The notes: generated from the sequence alone by a model not told the origin. A stretch of 64,000 nucleotides of DNA from Candidatus Heteroruminococcus faecigallinarum (GCA_904387055.1 CAJFKV010000001.1:62001-126000), one strand, 5' to 3'; counted from the stretch's first letter, positions 52,255 through 60,955 are shown. Numbers and translations are program-made.

Positions 52255-52540
52255 AAAAAACGTCCCATAACTCCCGTTCGGAGTTATGGGACGGATCAAA
52301 CTTTTCCGCGGTACCACCCATATTGCGCTGACGCGCCGCTTACCAGGATTCCAACAAATCCCGAGCCTGTAACGCTGCTCCTGCGGGAGGCGCCTACCTG
52401 CTGCAATGCGTTCGGACCTCCAGCTCTGGGGTGATGGGCATAATTCGTAGCGTGACCGGTTCTCACCAACCACCGGCTCTCTGCACACGCGGACGGAACA
52501 GCCGTCCCCTTCTTCGCTTTTCTTGGTATTTTGCTTATCA
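52255..52540 (-). promoter_or_regulatory. T-box riboswitch upstream of the XRE-cupin/acyl-CoA synthetase operon
   Basis: Minus strand, 5' to 3': Stem I distal part with AGAGAG (52482-52477) followed by CCGG-TGGTTGGTGAGAA-CCGG; specifier region ACGAATTATGCCC (GAATTATG at 52446-52439); Stem III type GTAGG and GCGTTACAG; the T-box itself TGGGTGGTACCGCGG (52320-52306); and a terminator, CGTCCCATAACTCC paired with GGAGTTATGGGACG (52293-52261 region), then TTTTTT. Specifier reads UAU (Tyr) if aligned as GAA-N-NNN-purine, or UUA (Leu) if it follows GAA directly. Confidence 0.9.
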
Positions 52541-52543
52541 TGC

Positions 52544-52572
52544 ATTTTACCCCTTCCGCATTCGAATGTCAA
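52544..52572 (-). promoter_or_regulatory. Promoter for the T-box operon
   Basis: Minus strand TTGACA (52572-52567), 17-base spacer, TAAAAT (52549-52544). A consensus -35 directly upstream of the T-box leader. Confidence 0.82.
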
Positions 52573-52616
52573 GCCCTCCTGCTAAAATTTTCTTTGTCTT
52601 CAGGACCATACATGAC

Positions 52617-52660
52617 AAAAGCTCTTCCCACTCCCCACAAGAGATAGGAAGAGCTTTTTC
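52617..52660. terminator. Terminator of spo0A
   Basis: AAAAGCTCTTCC (52617-52628) pairs with GGAAGAGCTTTT (52647-52658). T-runs on both strands; on the minus strand it lies after spo0A. Confidence 0.82.
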
Positions 52661-52707
52661 GGCCCGGATGGTTCCCCCTTTTTCCACAGGTAGTCCGGCC
52701 ATCGTAC

Positions 52708-53472
52708 CTACGCGTTCTTCAGCCGCAAGCGCAGTTTATCGGCAATCATGGCGATAAACTCACTGTTGGTAGGTTTCCCCCTCAAATTGTGAATTGTATA
52801 TCCAAAGTAGCTGTTGAGCACATCCACGTCTCCCCTGTCCCAGGCTACCTCGATGGCGTGGCGGATCGCTCTTTCCACCCTGCTGGAGGTGGTGCCGTTC
52901 TGCTTGGCCACCGTAGGGTACAGCTGCTTGGTGATGGAATTGATGATGTCCGGATCGTTTACCGCCAGAATAATCGATTGACGCAGGTACTGATACCCTT
53001 TGATATGTGCCGGCACCCCGATCTGGAGGATGATCTCGGTAACCATGACTTCCAGATCAGGGGCGGATTTCGGCACAGAGGGTGCAGCGGCTTGATTGTT
53101 CATACCAGCGATCTGTACCACCCGCTCCACCAAAATATCCGGGTCAAAGGGTCTCAAAAAATGATAGGAAACCCCGCATTTGATCAGCTCATTTTCCAAA
53201 AGCGGATTATCAAAGGCCGACATGGTCATAAAAACAGGTGTGGGACCGCCGGCTTTTTTTACTTGATTGATCACCGCCAGGGCATCCAGGTTGGGCATGA
53301 ATACCTCCATCAATACCACATCCGGATGTTCCTCGCGAATCATCGACAAAATTTTCAGTCCATCCTTTGGGGCCTGGATCAGTTGAAAACCATACCCCCG
53401 CAGCAAGGACTCATATTTGCCGCATAATTCTTTGTTGTCTTCCGCAATCAGTACCGTTGTCTTTCTGTTCAC
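52708..53472 (-). CDS. spo0A: Sporulation master regulator Spo0A with Glu at the phospho-acceptor site
   Basis: 254 residues from GTG 53472. N-terminal receiver ([11 protein letters not shown] onward) and C-terminal Spo0A DNA-binding domain with [16 protein letters not shown] and [17 protein letters not shown], both well conserved. In the receiver the acceptor site reads [14 protein letters not shown]: residue 56 is Glu (codon GAG, 53307-53305) where the family has Asp. The conserved Lys is Arg (FLRPFD) and the Thr/Ser position is Ser (MTMSAF). Follows spoIVB, as in all endospore formers. Confidence 0.93.
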   Translation of the reverse strand: MNRKTTVLIAEDNKELCGKYESLLRGYGFQLIQAPKDGLKILSMIREEHPDVVLMEVFMPNLDALAVINQVKKAGGPTPVFMTMSAFDNPLLENELIKCGVSYHFLRPFDPDILVERVVQIAGMNNQAAAPSVPKSAPDLEVMVTEIILQIGVPAHIKGYQYLRQSIILAVNDPDIINSITKQLYPTVAKQNGTTSSRVERAIRHAIEVAWDRGDVDVLNSYFGYTIHNLRGKPTNSEFIAMIADKLRLRLKNA

Positions 53473-53510
53473 GTTGTAACCCCCAGTGTTGACAAAAATT
53501 TCTTGTCTGT

Positions 53511-53539
53511 AGATTACCATATTTTTACATATATTTCAA
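53511..53539 (-). promoter_or_regulatory. Possible promoter for spo0A
   Basis: Minus strand TTGAAA (53539-53534), 17-base spacer ending in TGG, TAATCT (53516-53511). The -10 is weak but extended. Between spoIVB and spo0A; no terminator is seen in this 175-base gap, so read-through from spoIVB is also possible. Confidence 0.4.
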
Positions 53540-53647
53540 CCATTTCTCCACCAAAAAGTTAACCAAAAATTGCTTTTTGAATTTTCCATTTATTTCCGTC
53601 TATTTCCTTTTCAACTTTTCCACCAAATTGTGCAAAACTCGACCGGG

Positions 53648-54886
53648 TTACGCGGCGTCTCCCGTCGAATAGAGGGAGGCCGCCGCGCCCATCAGAATAT
53701 TCTCGGCAAAGATGCCAAAGCCCCGAAGAGGATCATTTACAAAAACGTGGGTTACCGATCCCACAATCATGCCGTCCTGGAGAATGGGGGAGCCGCTCAT
53801 TCCCTGGACAATTCCTCCTGCGGCTTCGATCAGCTCCGGGTCGGTAATCCGGACCACCAGGTTTTTGGTGGCGCTGTCGCCGGAAAGGTCCACCTGCTCA
53901 ATCTCCACGTCATACTCTTTTGGCGTACTGCCGTCCAGCGTTGTCAAAATGGTCGCCGCCCCGGTGTGGACCTCCTGCTTGGTGGCAACCGGTACCGGCG
54001 CGGTATCCAGCACCTGGGAGCCGCCCCTCAGCTGGCCGTAGATCCCCGTATCGGTGTTGGCGGTGAGCAGCCCCAAAATATGCTGTTCCAAAAAGCATCC
54101 CTTTAATTCCCCAGGCGTGCCCGACTGTCCCTTGCTTACGCCGGTAACCGACACCTCCACCGCTTCGCCCCGGTTCAGGGGCATCAGCTCCCCGGTGTCC
54201 ACGTCACACACCGGATGGCCTAGCCCGGTGAAGAGCCCCGATGCCGGATCGTACCAGGTGATGGTGCCGATGCCGGCGGAAGAATCCCGCACCCAGATTC
54301 CGGCGTGATACTGTCCGTCACTCTGGGAGCGGACCGGCTCCACCTCCACGGTGAGGACCTCTTCCCCCCGGCGGATCCGGAAGGTCATCGCCCGCCCATT
54401 GGAGTCCGCAATCAGCTGGGCCACCTGCCGGTTCCCCGTGGCCTTCTCCCCATCCACCGACAACACAATATCCCCTGTGGTTATTCCAGCCTCCTTGGCA
54501 GGATTGAGACGGCCGGTATCGGTGGGAATGTCGCTCAGGCCTACCACCATCACGCCGTCGGTAAACATCTTGATGCCAAAGGGCTCCCCACCGGGAACAA
54601 CCATGGGGCGGTCCACCACATTTATCTGGACATTTTTTACCTTGACGCCGGCCAGAGTCGTCAATTCCAGCTGATAACTATTTCCTGCTGAGGAATACAC
54701 CTCCGGTGCGTGGCTGCCCACCGTAGACCGAGCATAAACCGGCAGCAAGGTATGAAATTGCAGTTCCTGCCCCGGCACCAGCAGATAGCGGTCCGGTATG
54801 GAATCTTCCATATACAAAACGGTCCCCAAAAGGGCCATCATACAAAGAGACAGCAGGGCACAGAACCCTCGGATCATGCGTCTCAT
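53648..54886 (-). CDS. spoIVB: SpoIVB peptidase
   Basis: Forespore serine peptidase that triggers pro-SigK processing by cleaving SpoIVFA. 412 residues. An N-terminal signal anchor (MIRGFCALLSLCMMALLGTV), a PDZ domain (GITTGDIVLSVDGEKATG, about 130-205), and an S55 catalytic domain with His in FTGLGHPVCDVDTGE and Ser in VQGMSGSPILQDG. ATG 54886 seven bases from GGGAGG. The 178-base stretch upstream holds no other gene. Confidence 0.94.
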   Translation of the reverse strand: MRRMIRGFCALLSLCMMALLGTVLYMEDSIPDRYLLVPGQELQFHTLLPVYARSTVGSHAPEVYSSAGNSYQLELTTLAGVKVKNVQINVVDRPMVVPGGEPFGIKMFTDGVMVVGLSDIPTDTGRLNPAKEAGITTGDIVLSVDGEKATGNRQVAQLIADSNGRAMTFRIRRGEEVLTVEVEPVRSQSDGQYHAGIWVRDSSAGIGTITWYDPASGLFTGLGHPVCDVDTGELMPLNRGEAVEVSVTGVSKGQSGTPGELKGCFLEQHILGLLTANTDTGIYGQLRGGSQVLDTAPVPVATKQEVHTGAATILTTLDGSTPKEYDVEIEQVDLSGDSATKNLVVRITDPELIEAAGGIVQGMSGSPILQDGMIVGSVTHVFVNDPLRGFGIFAENILMGAAASLYSTGDAA

Positions 54887-55064
54887 CCCATTTGTTACCT
54901 CCCAGTATAAAGTAGGCAGGAAAACGTTTCTCGGCGGAAGTTCTTCGTGCCTCTCTTCTTTACTGTTTCTCGTCGTGAGGCTTTTATTGAAGGCAATATC
55001 CGTTGTTCCTGACGATCTCCCCCAGTGCTGCCATCCTTCTCTTGTTGATGGATAAATTTTCTAT

Positions 55065-56207
55065 TTATACAATATCGGTGTTGGCCATCGGCGATACGCG
55101 GTCGATCACCACCTCTACATCCACCTGGATGCTGGCGTTTTGTAATCTCTCTGCCCAGTTGTCCTCCACCTCTTCCCAGTATTCCGGATATTGCTGGTAC
55201 AGATACCGGCCCAGCCCCAGGAGATCGGCGCCATACTGCTGGATGCTTACCTCCAGGGCCTCCTCCACCTGGCGGCGGATCTGTTTTTCCACCGATTCTT
55301 CCACTCGGGAGAGATCCCCGCGCTGGAGTGCCGCCTGTTTGCTGCTTACCTCGTCGAGAGAGCAGGCCGCTCGGATCTGGATGGTATATTTCGGCGTCTC
55401 CCCTTCCAGGGAACAGTCTGTCCGGGAGGAGCTATGGTGGACTGCCACCGCGATTCTGCCCAATTCCTGGGTTTCCACCGTCAGTGCGGTCTGCCGGATC
55501 TCCCCTTTTGCCCACTGGATTCCTTCCGTCTGAGCCAGGTCCAGCACACCTTGGAGCTTGCTGTCCACCAGAATCCCGCTGCCTGCCATCTCCGGAGTAA
55601 CCTCCCCAGTGGGTCCCTCACGCGTGGTGAGGACCGGGATCATTATATCCTGGCCTTGGGTACGGCTGGCGGAGATGATTCGGAACACAGTACCAATCTG
55701 TGCAACACCGGTCCGTTCTTTTTCTTCGGCCATGGAAATGATGGCGCTAGCCGGCAGAATCCCCACCTTGATCTGTGCCGAGACAATCTCCGAGGCATTC
55801 CCTTCCGCCGCTACCACATAGGCGGTGGCTCGGGAACCATAATAGTTGTTGAAATAGTCGATCATATGGTCGACGCCTTCTTTTGCGGTGTCCATTCCTA
55901 CGACAATCAGCCGATTAACCCCCAAAAACGGCTCCTTCCCCAGTTGATCGGCTGCATTTTGAAAGGCCTTGGTAATGGTATCTCCTGTTGCCTCCACCAC
56001 CAAATTATTGCCGGCGGTGGGATCAAAGCTTCCGTTGCCTGAGCTTCCCTCCGGGTTGAAGATCTGGAGAGTAATGGTATACTCTTGGTCGGAATAATCA
56101 ATGCCGACCTCCTGTACAATGGCTCTGTCCTTCAACTGCACATTGCCCATACAACCGCTCAGGACCAGGGCGGCTGCCGAAAGAACGGCTGCAATCTTTG
56201 TCTTCAT
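55065..56207 (-). CDS. gerAC: Spore germination lipoprotein GerAC (Ger(x)C family)
   Basis: C subunit of a GerA-type germinant receptor. 380 residues. Lipoprotein signal with lipobox LVLSGC near residue 20 of MKTKIAAVLSAAALVLSGCM; family stretches LKDRAIVQEVGIDY, GKEPFLGVNRLIVVG and the C-terminal domain with YGADLLGLGRYLYQQYPEYW. ATG 56207 overlaps the stop of gerAB by four bases. Anchored outside the inner spore membrane. Confidence 0.9.
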   Translation of the reverse strand: MKTKIAAVLSAAALVLSGCMGNVQLKDRAIVQEVGIDYSDQEYTITLQIFNPEGSSGNGSFDPTAGNNLVVEATGDTITKAFQNAADQLGKEPFLGVNRLIVVGMDTAKEGVDHMIDYFNNYYGSRATAYVVAAEGNASEIVSAQIKVGILPASAIISMAEEKERTGVAQIGTVFRIISASRTQGQDIMIPVLTTREGPTGEVTPEMAGSGILVDSKLQGVLDLAQTEGIQWAKGEIRQTALTVETQELGRIAVAVHHSSSRTDCSLEGETPKYTIQIRAACSLDEVSSKQAALQRGDLSRVEESVEKQIRRQVEEALEVSIQQYGADLLGLGRYLYQQYPEYWEEVEDNWAERLQNASIQVDVEVVIDRVSPMANTDIV

Positions 56208-57301
56208 CCCTCTGCCTCCTTTTGCTGCTTCCGGTGACGGAGACTGCGTACTCCCAATAAAAGTGCAGGTACCAGGACCATCACGGACAATGCCGGATAA
56301 GCCCCAAGGCGGAGACCGTGTACCAACTCCAGATCCCTCGCTTGGAAAAGGAGGACCCCCCCGATCATTGTGGACAAAAGGACATTTCCCAGATGAATCA
56401 TCCATTTTTTCTTTTCCGGAACCAGATATACCAGACTGTCACGGGCTACAATCAAGCAAAGGACCGACTTCAGGAAGGCGATGAGCAGCCATAAGGTCAT
56501 ATACAGGGAATCCATTCTCTCCAAGGAAAGAAAGCTGGTCATGGTAAAAAGCGCATAAACCGGATAGATTTGGGTCCCCCCATAGGCACCCAAAGCAGTG
56601 ACGGTCATAAAGGAAACCGCCAGTACCCCTGCGGCAGTAAGAAGAATCGTCGCCACATAAGGACGGGTAATCTTTCCTTTCACCCGCGGCGCCAGCATGA
56701 AAAAAGCGGCTGTTTCCCCTTGAAAAGCCGCAAAGGACAGAGCGCTTCGAAAAATAGGGCCGATTCCCTGGAGAAAGGGGGAACGCAGAGTGAGCAGGTT
56801 ATAGTGGGGAATCATCTCCAGCCCTACAAACAGATTGACCAGCAGATATGCCACAAATACCCCTGCTCCAAGGCGGGCACAGGCCTCCAATCCCATCCAG
56901 GCGCCGTACAGGATTGCCAGGCCGAACAACAGGAGAATCATCTCCTCCGGGTGCCTGGGGAATACAGTGGACACCAAAAAGATGTCCAGTTGACAGATAA
57001 CGATTATACAGGAAAGGAGCGCCATTCCCCAAACCAAAAGGGCCGTCCCTTTCCCCAGAAGAGGAGACAGTTCCCAGGCACAGGCGACAATGTCCCGGTC
57101 TCCCATTTTTCGCAGGAGCAGCCATAAGGGCAAGGCGAGCAACAGCTCGATGGCAACAGCCACCAGTGCCCCCACCAGCGCGGTGGCTCCTTCAACCCCT
57201 TGGGAGCGGGGAACATAGACCATGGTGGAGAAAATACGGCTGAGGAAAAGGAGCGTGGCGGCCTGCCAACCGCTGATTGTACTTTTGGACTGCTGATCCA
57301 T
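56204..57301 (-). CDS. gerAB: Spore germination permease-like subunit GerAB
   Basis: B subunit, amino-acid-permease-like, likely germinant-binding. 365 residues, ten hydrophobic helices. N-terminal TISGWQAATLLFLSRIFSTM is typical of the spore germination (endospore) permease family. Start ATG 57301, eight bases from AAAGGGG; GTG codons at 57304 and 57307 are alternatives. Ten bases separate it from gerAA. Confidence 0.88.
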   Translation of the reverse strand: MDQQSKSTISGWQAATLLFLSRIFSTMVYVPRSQGVEGATALVGALVAVAIELLLALPLWLLLRKMGDRDIVACAWELSPLLGKGTALLVWGMALLSCIIVICQLDIFLVSTVFPRHPEEMILLLFGLAILYGAWMGLEACARLGAGVFVAYLLVNLFVGLEMIPHYNLLTLRSPFLQGIGPIFRSALSFAAFQGETAAFFMLAPRVKGKITRPYVATILLTAAGVLAVSFMTVTALGAYGGTQIYPVYALFTMTSFLSLERMDSLYMTLWLLIAFLKSVLCLIVARDSLVYLVPEKKKWMIHLGNVLLSTMIGGVLLFQARDLELVHGLRLGAYPALSVMVLVPALLLGVRSLRHRKQQKEAEG

Positions 57302-57317
57302 CACCACTTCCCCTTTC

Positions 57318-58847
57318 TTACAAGGCTCCCCGGGAGGAATGGGTTCCCGGCAAACGGTCCACCATCATTCTCCGTCGACCCAATTTTGTCCAGCTGAGGC
57401 GAAACAGCAGGTCACGAGAACCATACAGGGAAAAGGGCGAGACCGGCGCGGTCACCGGCAGCTCCCCGGCACTGAGGGCGCACAAATTGCTCATCACAGC
57501 AGCAAACGCCAGCGTTACCCCCAGCATCCCTGTATATCCGCCAATAACAATAAACAGCAGCCGCAGAATGGTGGTGGGCTCATACAGCATAGGCACCACA
57601 AAGGAGCTGATGGCGGTGAGGGCCACCACCATTATCATGGAGGTGCTCACCAAACCGGCCCGCACCGCCACGTCGCCAATCACCAATCCGCCCACAATGC
57701 TTACCGCATGACCGATCGGCTGGGGCATCCGTAAGCCTGCTTCCCGCATGATCTCATAGAAAAACTGCATGAGCAGCGCCTCAAACACCAGGGAAAACGG
57801 GGTGGACTCCACCGAGGCCGCCAGATTGAAGAGCAGGGAACTGGGCAACAGCTCCGGGTGGAAGGTTATTACCGCCACATAGAGTCCCGGCAGCAGCATG
57901 GACACCAAAAAGGCCACATACTTGAGGAATCGGATAAAGACAGCATAGTAGGGCCGGTGGGAATAGTCGTCCAGGCTTTGAAAATTCTCGCTGAAGAGGC
58001 AGGGGACTGTGAGGGCAAAAGGAGTGCCGTCCAGAAGGATACCGATCCTCCCCTCGCTCACTTTGGCCGCCAGGGTGTCGGGACGTTCCGTTATACCCAC
58101 TGTGGAAAAGAAGGAAAGGGGTTTCCCTTCCAAGAATGGCTGAAGATACCCGGTATCCAGGGCGATGTCCAGTGTGGCCTCGCTCAAGCGCCGGCGGACG
58201 CTGTCCAGTATCTGGGGGGAGACCGTATCGGTCATATACACCAAAAAACCGTCGGTAACGCTGCGCTCCCCCACCGTGAACCGCTCAAATTTCAGCGACG
58301 GCGACTTGATCCGGCGCCGGAGCATGGCCAGATTGGTACGCACTGGTTCCACAAATCCCTCCCGGGACCCTCGGACGTTGGTCTCGGCGGAAGGCTCGCT
58401 GATGGAGCGGCTGCCGTATCCCTGAACGCCCAGAGCTACTGCCTGCTGGACGCCGTCGATAAACAGCAGCACAAAGCCGGACATTGCCAGATAGAATACC
58501 TCCCCCATGGTGTAGCACTCCATCTGCTGCACCCCCAGAATGCCCTCGTCCCGCACCCAGTCCAGCAGGGCCGCGGGGGATTCCTCTTCCAGCCGCAGCG
58601 TGGAAAGGGGACGGATGACCAGCTGGGTGAGAATCTGGAGGGAAAACATATTTTCATACCCTACCAACGCCACCGGAATCCCGCTTACCACCGCCCGCCG
58701 GATGATCAGATCCTCGCTGTTGTCCACCTGGCGGCGAAGCTCGATCAGGTCGTCGTCCAGATGCCCGGTGAGGGGGACAGCCTTCCCCTCCGATTCTTTC
58801 ACCGGCCGATAGCCGGGAATCGTTCCATCGCGGTACCGCTCAAACAC
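57318..58847 (-). CDS. gerAA: Spore germination protein GerAA
   Basis: A subunit of the germinant receptor. 509 residues. A large soluble N-terminal domain with the family motifs DLIIRRAVVSGIPVALVGYE, GYGSRSISEPSAETNVRGSREGF and VRTNLAMLRRRIKSP; then about five membrane helices, including PPGLYVAVITFHPELLP-like LLPGLYVAVITFHPE, and a basic C-terminus. GTG start after GGGGAGAAG. First gene of gerAA-AB-AC. Confidence 0.93.
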   Translation of the reverse strand: MFERYRDGTIPGYRPVKESEGKAVPLTGHLDDDLIELRRQVDNSEDLIIRRAVVSGIPVALVGYENMFSLQILTQLVIRPLSTLRLEEESPAALLDWVRDEGILGVQQMECYTMGEVFYLAMSGFVLLFIDGVQQAVALGVQGYGSRSISEPSAETNVRGSREGFVEPVRTNLAMLRRRIKSPSLKFERFTVGERSVTDGFLVYMTDTVSPQILDSVRRRLSEATLDIALDTGYLQPFLEGKPLSFFSTVGITERPDTLAAKVSEGRIGILLDGTPFALTVPCLFSENFQSLDDYSHRPYYAVFIRFLKYVAFLVSMLLPGLYVAVITFHPELLPSSLLFNLAASVESTPFSLVFEALLMQFFYEIMREAGLRMPQPIGHAVSIVGGLVIGDVAVRAGLVSTSMIMVVALTAISSFVVPMLYEPTTILRLLFIVIGGYTGMLGVTLAFAAVMSNLCALSAGELPVTAPVSPFSLYGSRDLLFRLSWTKLGRRRMMVDRLPGTHSSRGAL

Positions 58848-58881
58848 GGTTCTTCTCCCCTTTCCCCGTTTCTTCTTCCCT

Positions 58882-58944
58882 CAGTTTGCCCTCTCGGCAA
58901 GGAAATATGCTGAAGGTATATTTCCCTTCAGCCGCCACAGACTA
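58882..58944. promoter_or_regulatory. Divergent forespore-type promoters in interleaved inverted repeats
   Basis: For gerAA (minus): AGCATA (58911-58906), 17-base spacer, CAAACTG (58888-58882). For the DUF421 gene (plus): GGTATA (58915-58920), 17-base spacer, CAGACTA (58938-58944). Both resemble the SigG pattern TGMATA - 17/18 - CATNMTA. Two overlapping repeats cover the -35 region: GGAAATAT/ATATTTCC (58901-58908, 58918-58925) and GCTGAAGG/CCTTCAGC (58909-58916, 58925-58932). Confidence 0.5.
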
Positions 58945-58976
58945 TGGAGAGAATCTGGCTGGAAAGGAGCGGTGGG

Positions 58977-59660
58977 ATGTATCTGTCGGCCATCCGTACA
59001 TTGGTCCTCTATCTGGTGATTGTGCTGGGTGTGCGGCTTATGGGCAAACGGCACCTGGGGGAGCTGCAGCCCTCGGAGCTGGTGGTCACCATCCTGATTT
59101 CCAACATTGCCACCCTCCCCATCGAGGAGGTAAACGTGCCCATTCTGGCGGGAATTCTGCCCATCCTCCTGTTGGTCTGCTTTGAGGTGGTGGTCTCCTT
59201 CTTTTCCATGAAAAGCAGGAAGGTCCGCCGCCTCTTCAGCGGCAACGCCATCCCGGTGATCCGGGACGGGCAGATCGATCAAAAGAGCCTTTCCGACCTG
59301 CGCTTCTCGGTGGACGATCTCATGGAAGAGCTGCATCAAAGCGGAATCTTTGACCCCAGCGAGGTGGATTTTGCGGTGGTGGAAACCAACGGCCAGCTGT
59401 CGGTCTACCCCAAGTTCTCCTCCAGACCTCTAACTCCCCAGGCCCTGGGGATGGTCTCGCCCAGCGGCGGCAGCCTTCCTCCCCAGGTGCTGGTGAGCAA
59501 TGGGCAGATTTACGAGGAGAACCTGCGCCTGTGCGGCCACGACCACGCTTGGCTGAACAACCAGCTGGCACAGCGGGGATTTTCCTTACATCAGATTTAT
59601 CTGATGACCGGGGATCGGAGCAACCATGTCTGTTTGGTGCCAAAGGGGGAACACCAATGA
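58977..59660 (+). CDS. DUF421/YetF-family membrane protein
   Basis: 227 residues. Three N-terminal helices (about 5-25, 35-55, 60-80) precede the soluble DUF421 domain with RRLFSGNAIPVIRDGQIDQ and ELHQSGIFDPSEVDFAVVE. Members of this family occur in spore formers and are suspected to act in the inner spore membrane; function unproven. ATG at 58977, seven bases from AAAGGAG. Divergent from gerAA, overlaps the next gene by four bases. Confidence 0.85.
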   Translation: MYLSAIRTLVLYLVIVLGVRLMGKRHLGELQPSELVVTILISNIATLPIEEVNVPILAGILPILLLVCFEVVVSFFSMKSRKVRRLFSGNAIPVIRDGQIDQKSLSDLRFSVDDLMEELHQSGIFDPSEVDFAVVETNGQLSVYPKFSSRPLTPQALGMVSPSGGSLPPQVLVSNGQIYEENLRLCGHDHAWLNNQLAQRGFSLHQIYLMTGDRSNHVCLVPKGEHQ

Positions 59661-60031
59661 AACGCTTCGTCGCGTCAGTTGTCATTTTGGCCCTGCTCAC
59701 AGGGCTGGTCATCTTCTCCGTGTTCGACCTGGACCGGCGAACCAGTGCCCTGATGGTCAGCCTGATCTCGGTGGAAGAACAACTGTCCCAATGGGATCAG
59801 GAGGAAACCCTCCAGGAGATGGAGGCTCTTTACCGGCAGTGGCAGGACCATGAGGATGCCATGACCCATTATGTGCGGCACGACCAGCTGGAATCGATCT
59901 CTTCCCTCCTGGAGCGGGCCCTCGCCCTTGCCCGGTACAACGATCCCACCGATCTGGCGGCCGACCTGGCGGAAGCACGCCACCATCTGGAGCATCTTCG
60001 GGTTTTTGAGCTTCCTTCGCTGGGGGAATAG
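59657..60031 (+). CDS. DUF4363-family protein
   Basis: 124 residues: one N-terminal helix (VASVVILALLTGLVIFSVF) as anchor, then an all-helical domain with QWQDHEDAMTHYVRHDQLE and NDPTDLAADLAEARHHLEHL. DUF421-DUF4363 pairs are recurrent in Clostridia, and the ATGA overlap shows that they are co-translated. Role unknown. Confidence 0.8.
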   Translation: MKRFVASVVILALLTGLVIFSVFDLDRRTSALMVSLISVEEQLSQWDQEETLQEMEALYRQWQDHEDAMTHYVRHDQLESISSLLERALALARYNDPTDLAADLAEARHHLEHLRVFELPSLGE

Positions 60032-60104
60032 CTGGCCGTTTTCCCGCTGTGCAGCGACTGCCCCCCTGAAGGGAGGAGGCAACCGCTGGTTGACAAGAGG
60101 AAAA

Positions 60105-60144
60105 CCGCCGGTTTCTTGTGGGCCGGCGGCTTTCGTGGTATGAT
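60105..60144 (+). promoter_or_regulatory. Promoter and possible operator of the XRE-repeat gene
   Basis: TTGTGG (60116-60121), 17-base spacer, TATGAT (60139-60144). The -35 lies in the loop between CCGCCGG (60105-60111) and CCGGCGG (60123-60129), an inverted repeat that could be an autoregulatory operator or the terminator of the DUF4363 gene. Confidence 0.5.
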
Positions 60145-60193
60145 GGAGACGGTTTTTGAAGGCCAGACCATCGACGAAAGGATGTTGAGCAGC

Positions 60194-60955
60194 ATGAGCC
60201 TGGGGGAGAACATTGGACAGCTCCGGCGGCGGCAGGGGCTCTCTCAGGAGCAGCTGGCCGACCGGCTGGGGGTTTCCAGACAATCGGTGAGCAAATGGGA
60301 AGCCGGGGTGTCCACACCGGAGCTGGGAAAGCTGATTGCCATGGCGGATCTGTTCCAGGTGTCCCTGGACCAGCTGGTACGGGGCAGCGATCCCTGCCCT
60401 TCCCCGGCTGCGGACGACGCTCTTCTGGAAGAATTGGGCGAGATTCGCCGTTCCCTCCGCCGCCAGGAGCTGAGATTTGTCTACACCAGCCGCCGCCGGC
60501 TGTGGGGACTGCCGCTGGTGGATATCCGCCTTTCCCGCTACCCCCAGCGGGGAAAGGCCGCCAAAGGCATTCTGGCCATCGGCAACCGGGCAGTGGGCGT
60601 GGTTGCCGTGGGAGGGGCCTCCTGCGGGGCAATCGCCGTGGGCGGCGCCAGCGTGGGCCTTCTCACGATCGGCGGCGCTGCTGTGGGGGGACTTGCCATC
60701 GGCGGGTTGAGCGCGGGGATCTTGGCCCTGGGCGGAGTCGCTGTCGGCCTTTGCGCCCTGGGAGGGGTAGCCGTAGGCGGGCAGGTGGCGGTGGGAAGCG
60801 TAGCTTCCGCCCCCATCGCCATCGGCAATGTGGCCACGGGCGCCCATGCACTCACGGTCAACAGCCTGACCGATGGGCGGGTGATCGACCGTTTTCTCGC
60901 CACCTGCCCCGGCTTTTGGGGGAGGGTTGCCCGGTTTTTATTCTTTTTGTGGTAG
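60194..60955 (+). CDS. XRE-family HTH protein with glycine-rich decapeptide repeats
   Basis: 253 residues. The N-terminal HTH (about 1-65) has RRRQGLSQEQLADRLGVSRQ and KWEAGVSTPELGKLIA. After a charged linker, residues from about 130 form eight or more tandem ten-residue units of the pattern G-x-x-A-[IV]-G-G-x-[AS]-[VAC] (for example GAIAVGGASV, GILALGGVAV), then an aromatic C-terminus FWGRVARFLFFLW. The repeats could form a solenoid or membrane-associated part. ATG 60194; upstream ATGs (60182, 60137 region) are possible. Confidence 0.75.
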   Translation: MSLGENIGQLRRRQGLSQEQLADRLGVSRQSVSKWEAGVSTPELGKLIAMADLFQVSLDQLVRGSDPCPSPAADDALLEELGEIRRSLRRQELRFVYTSRRRLWGLPLVDIRLSRYPQRGKAAKGILAIGNRAVGVVAVGGASCGAIAVGGASVGLLTIGGAAVGGLAIGGLSAGILALGGVAVGLCALGGVAVGGQVAVGSVASAPIAIGNVATGAHALTVNSLTDGRVIDRFLATCPGFWGRVARFLFFLW

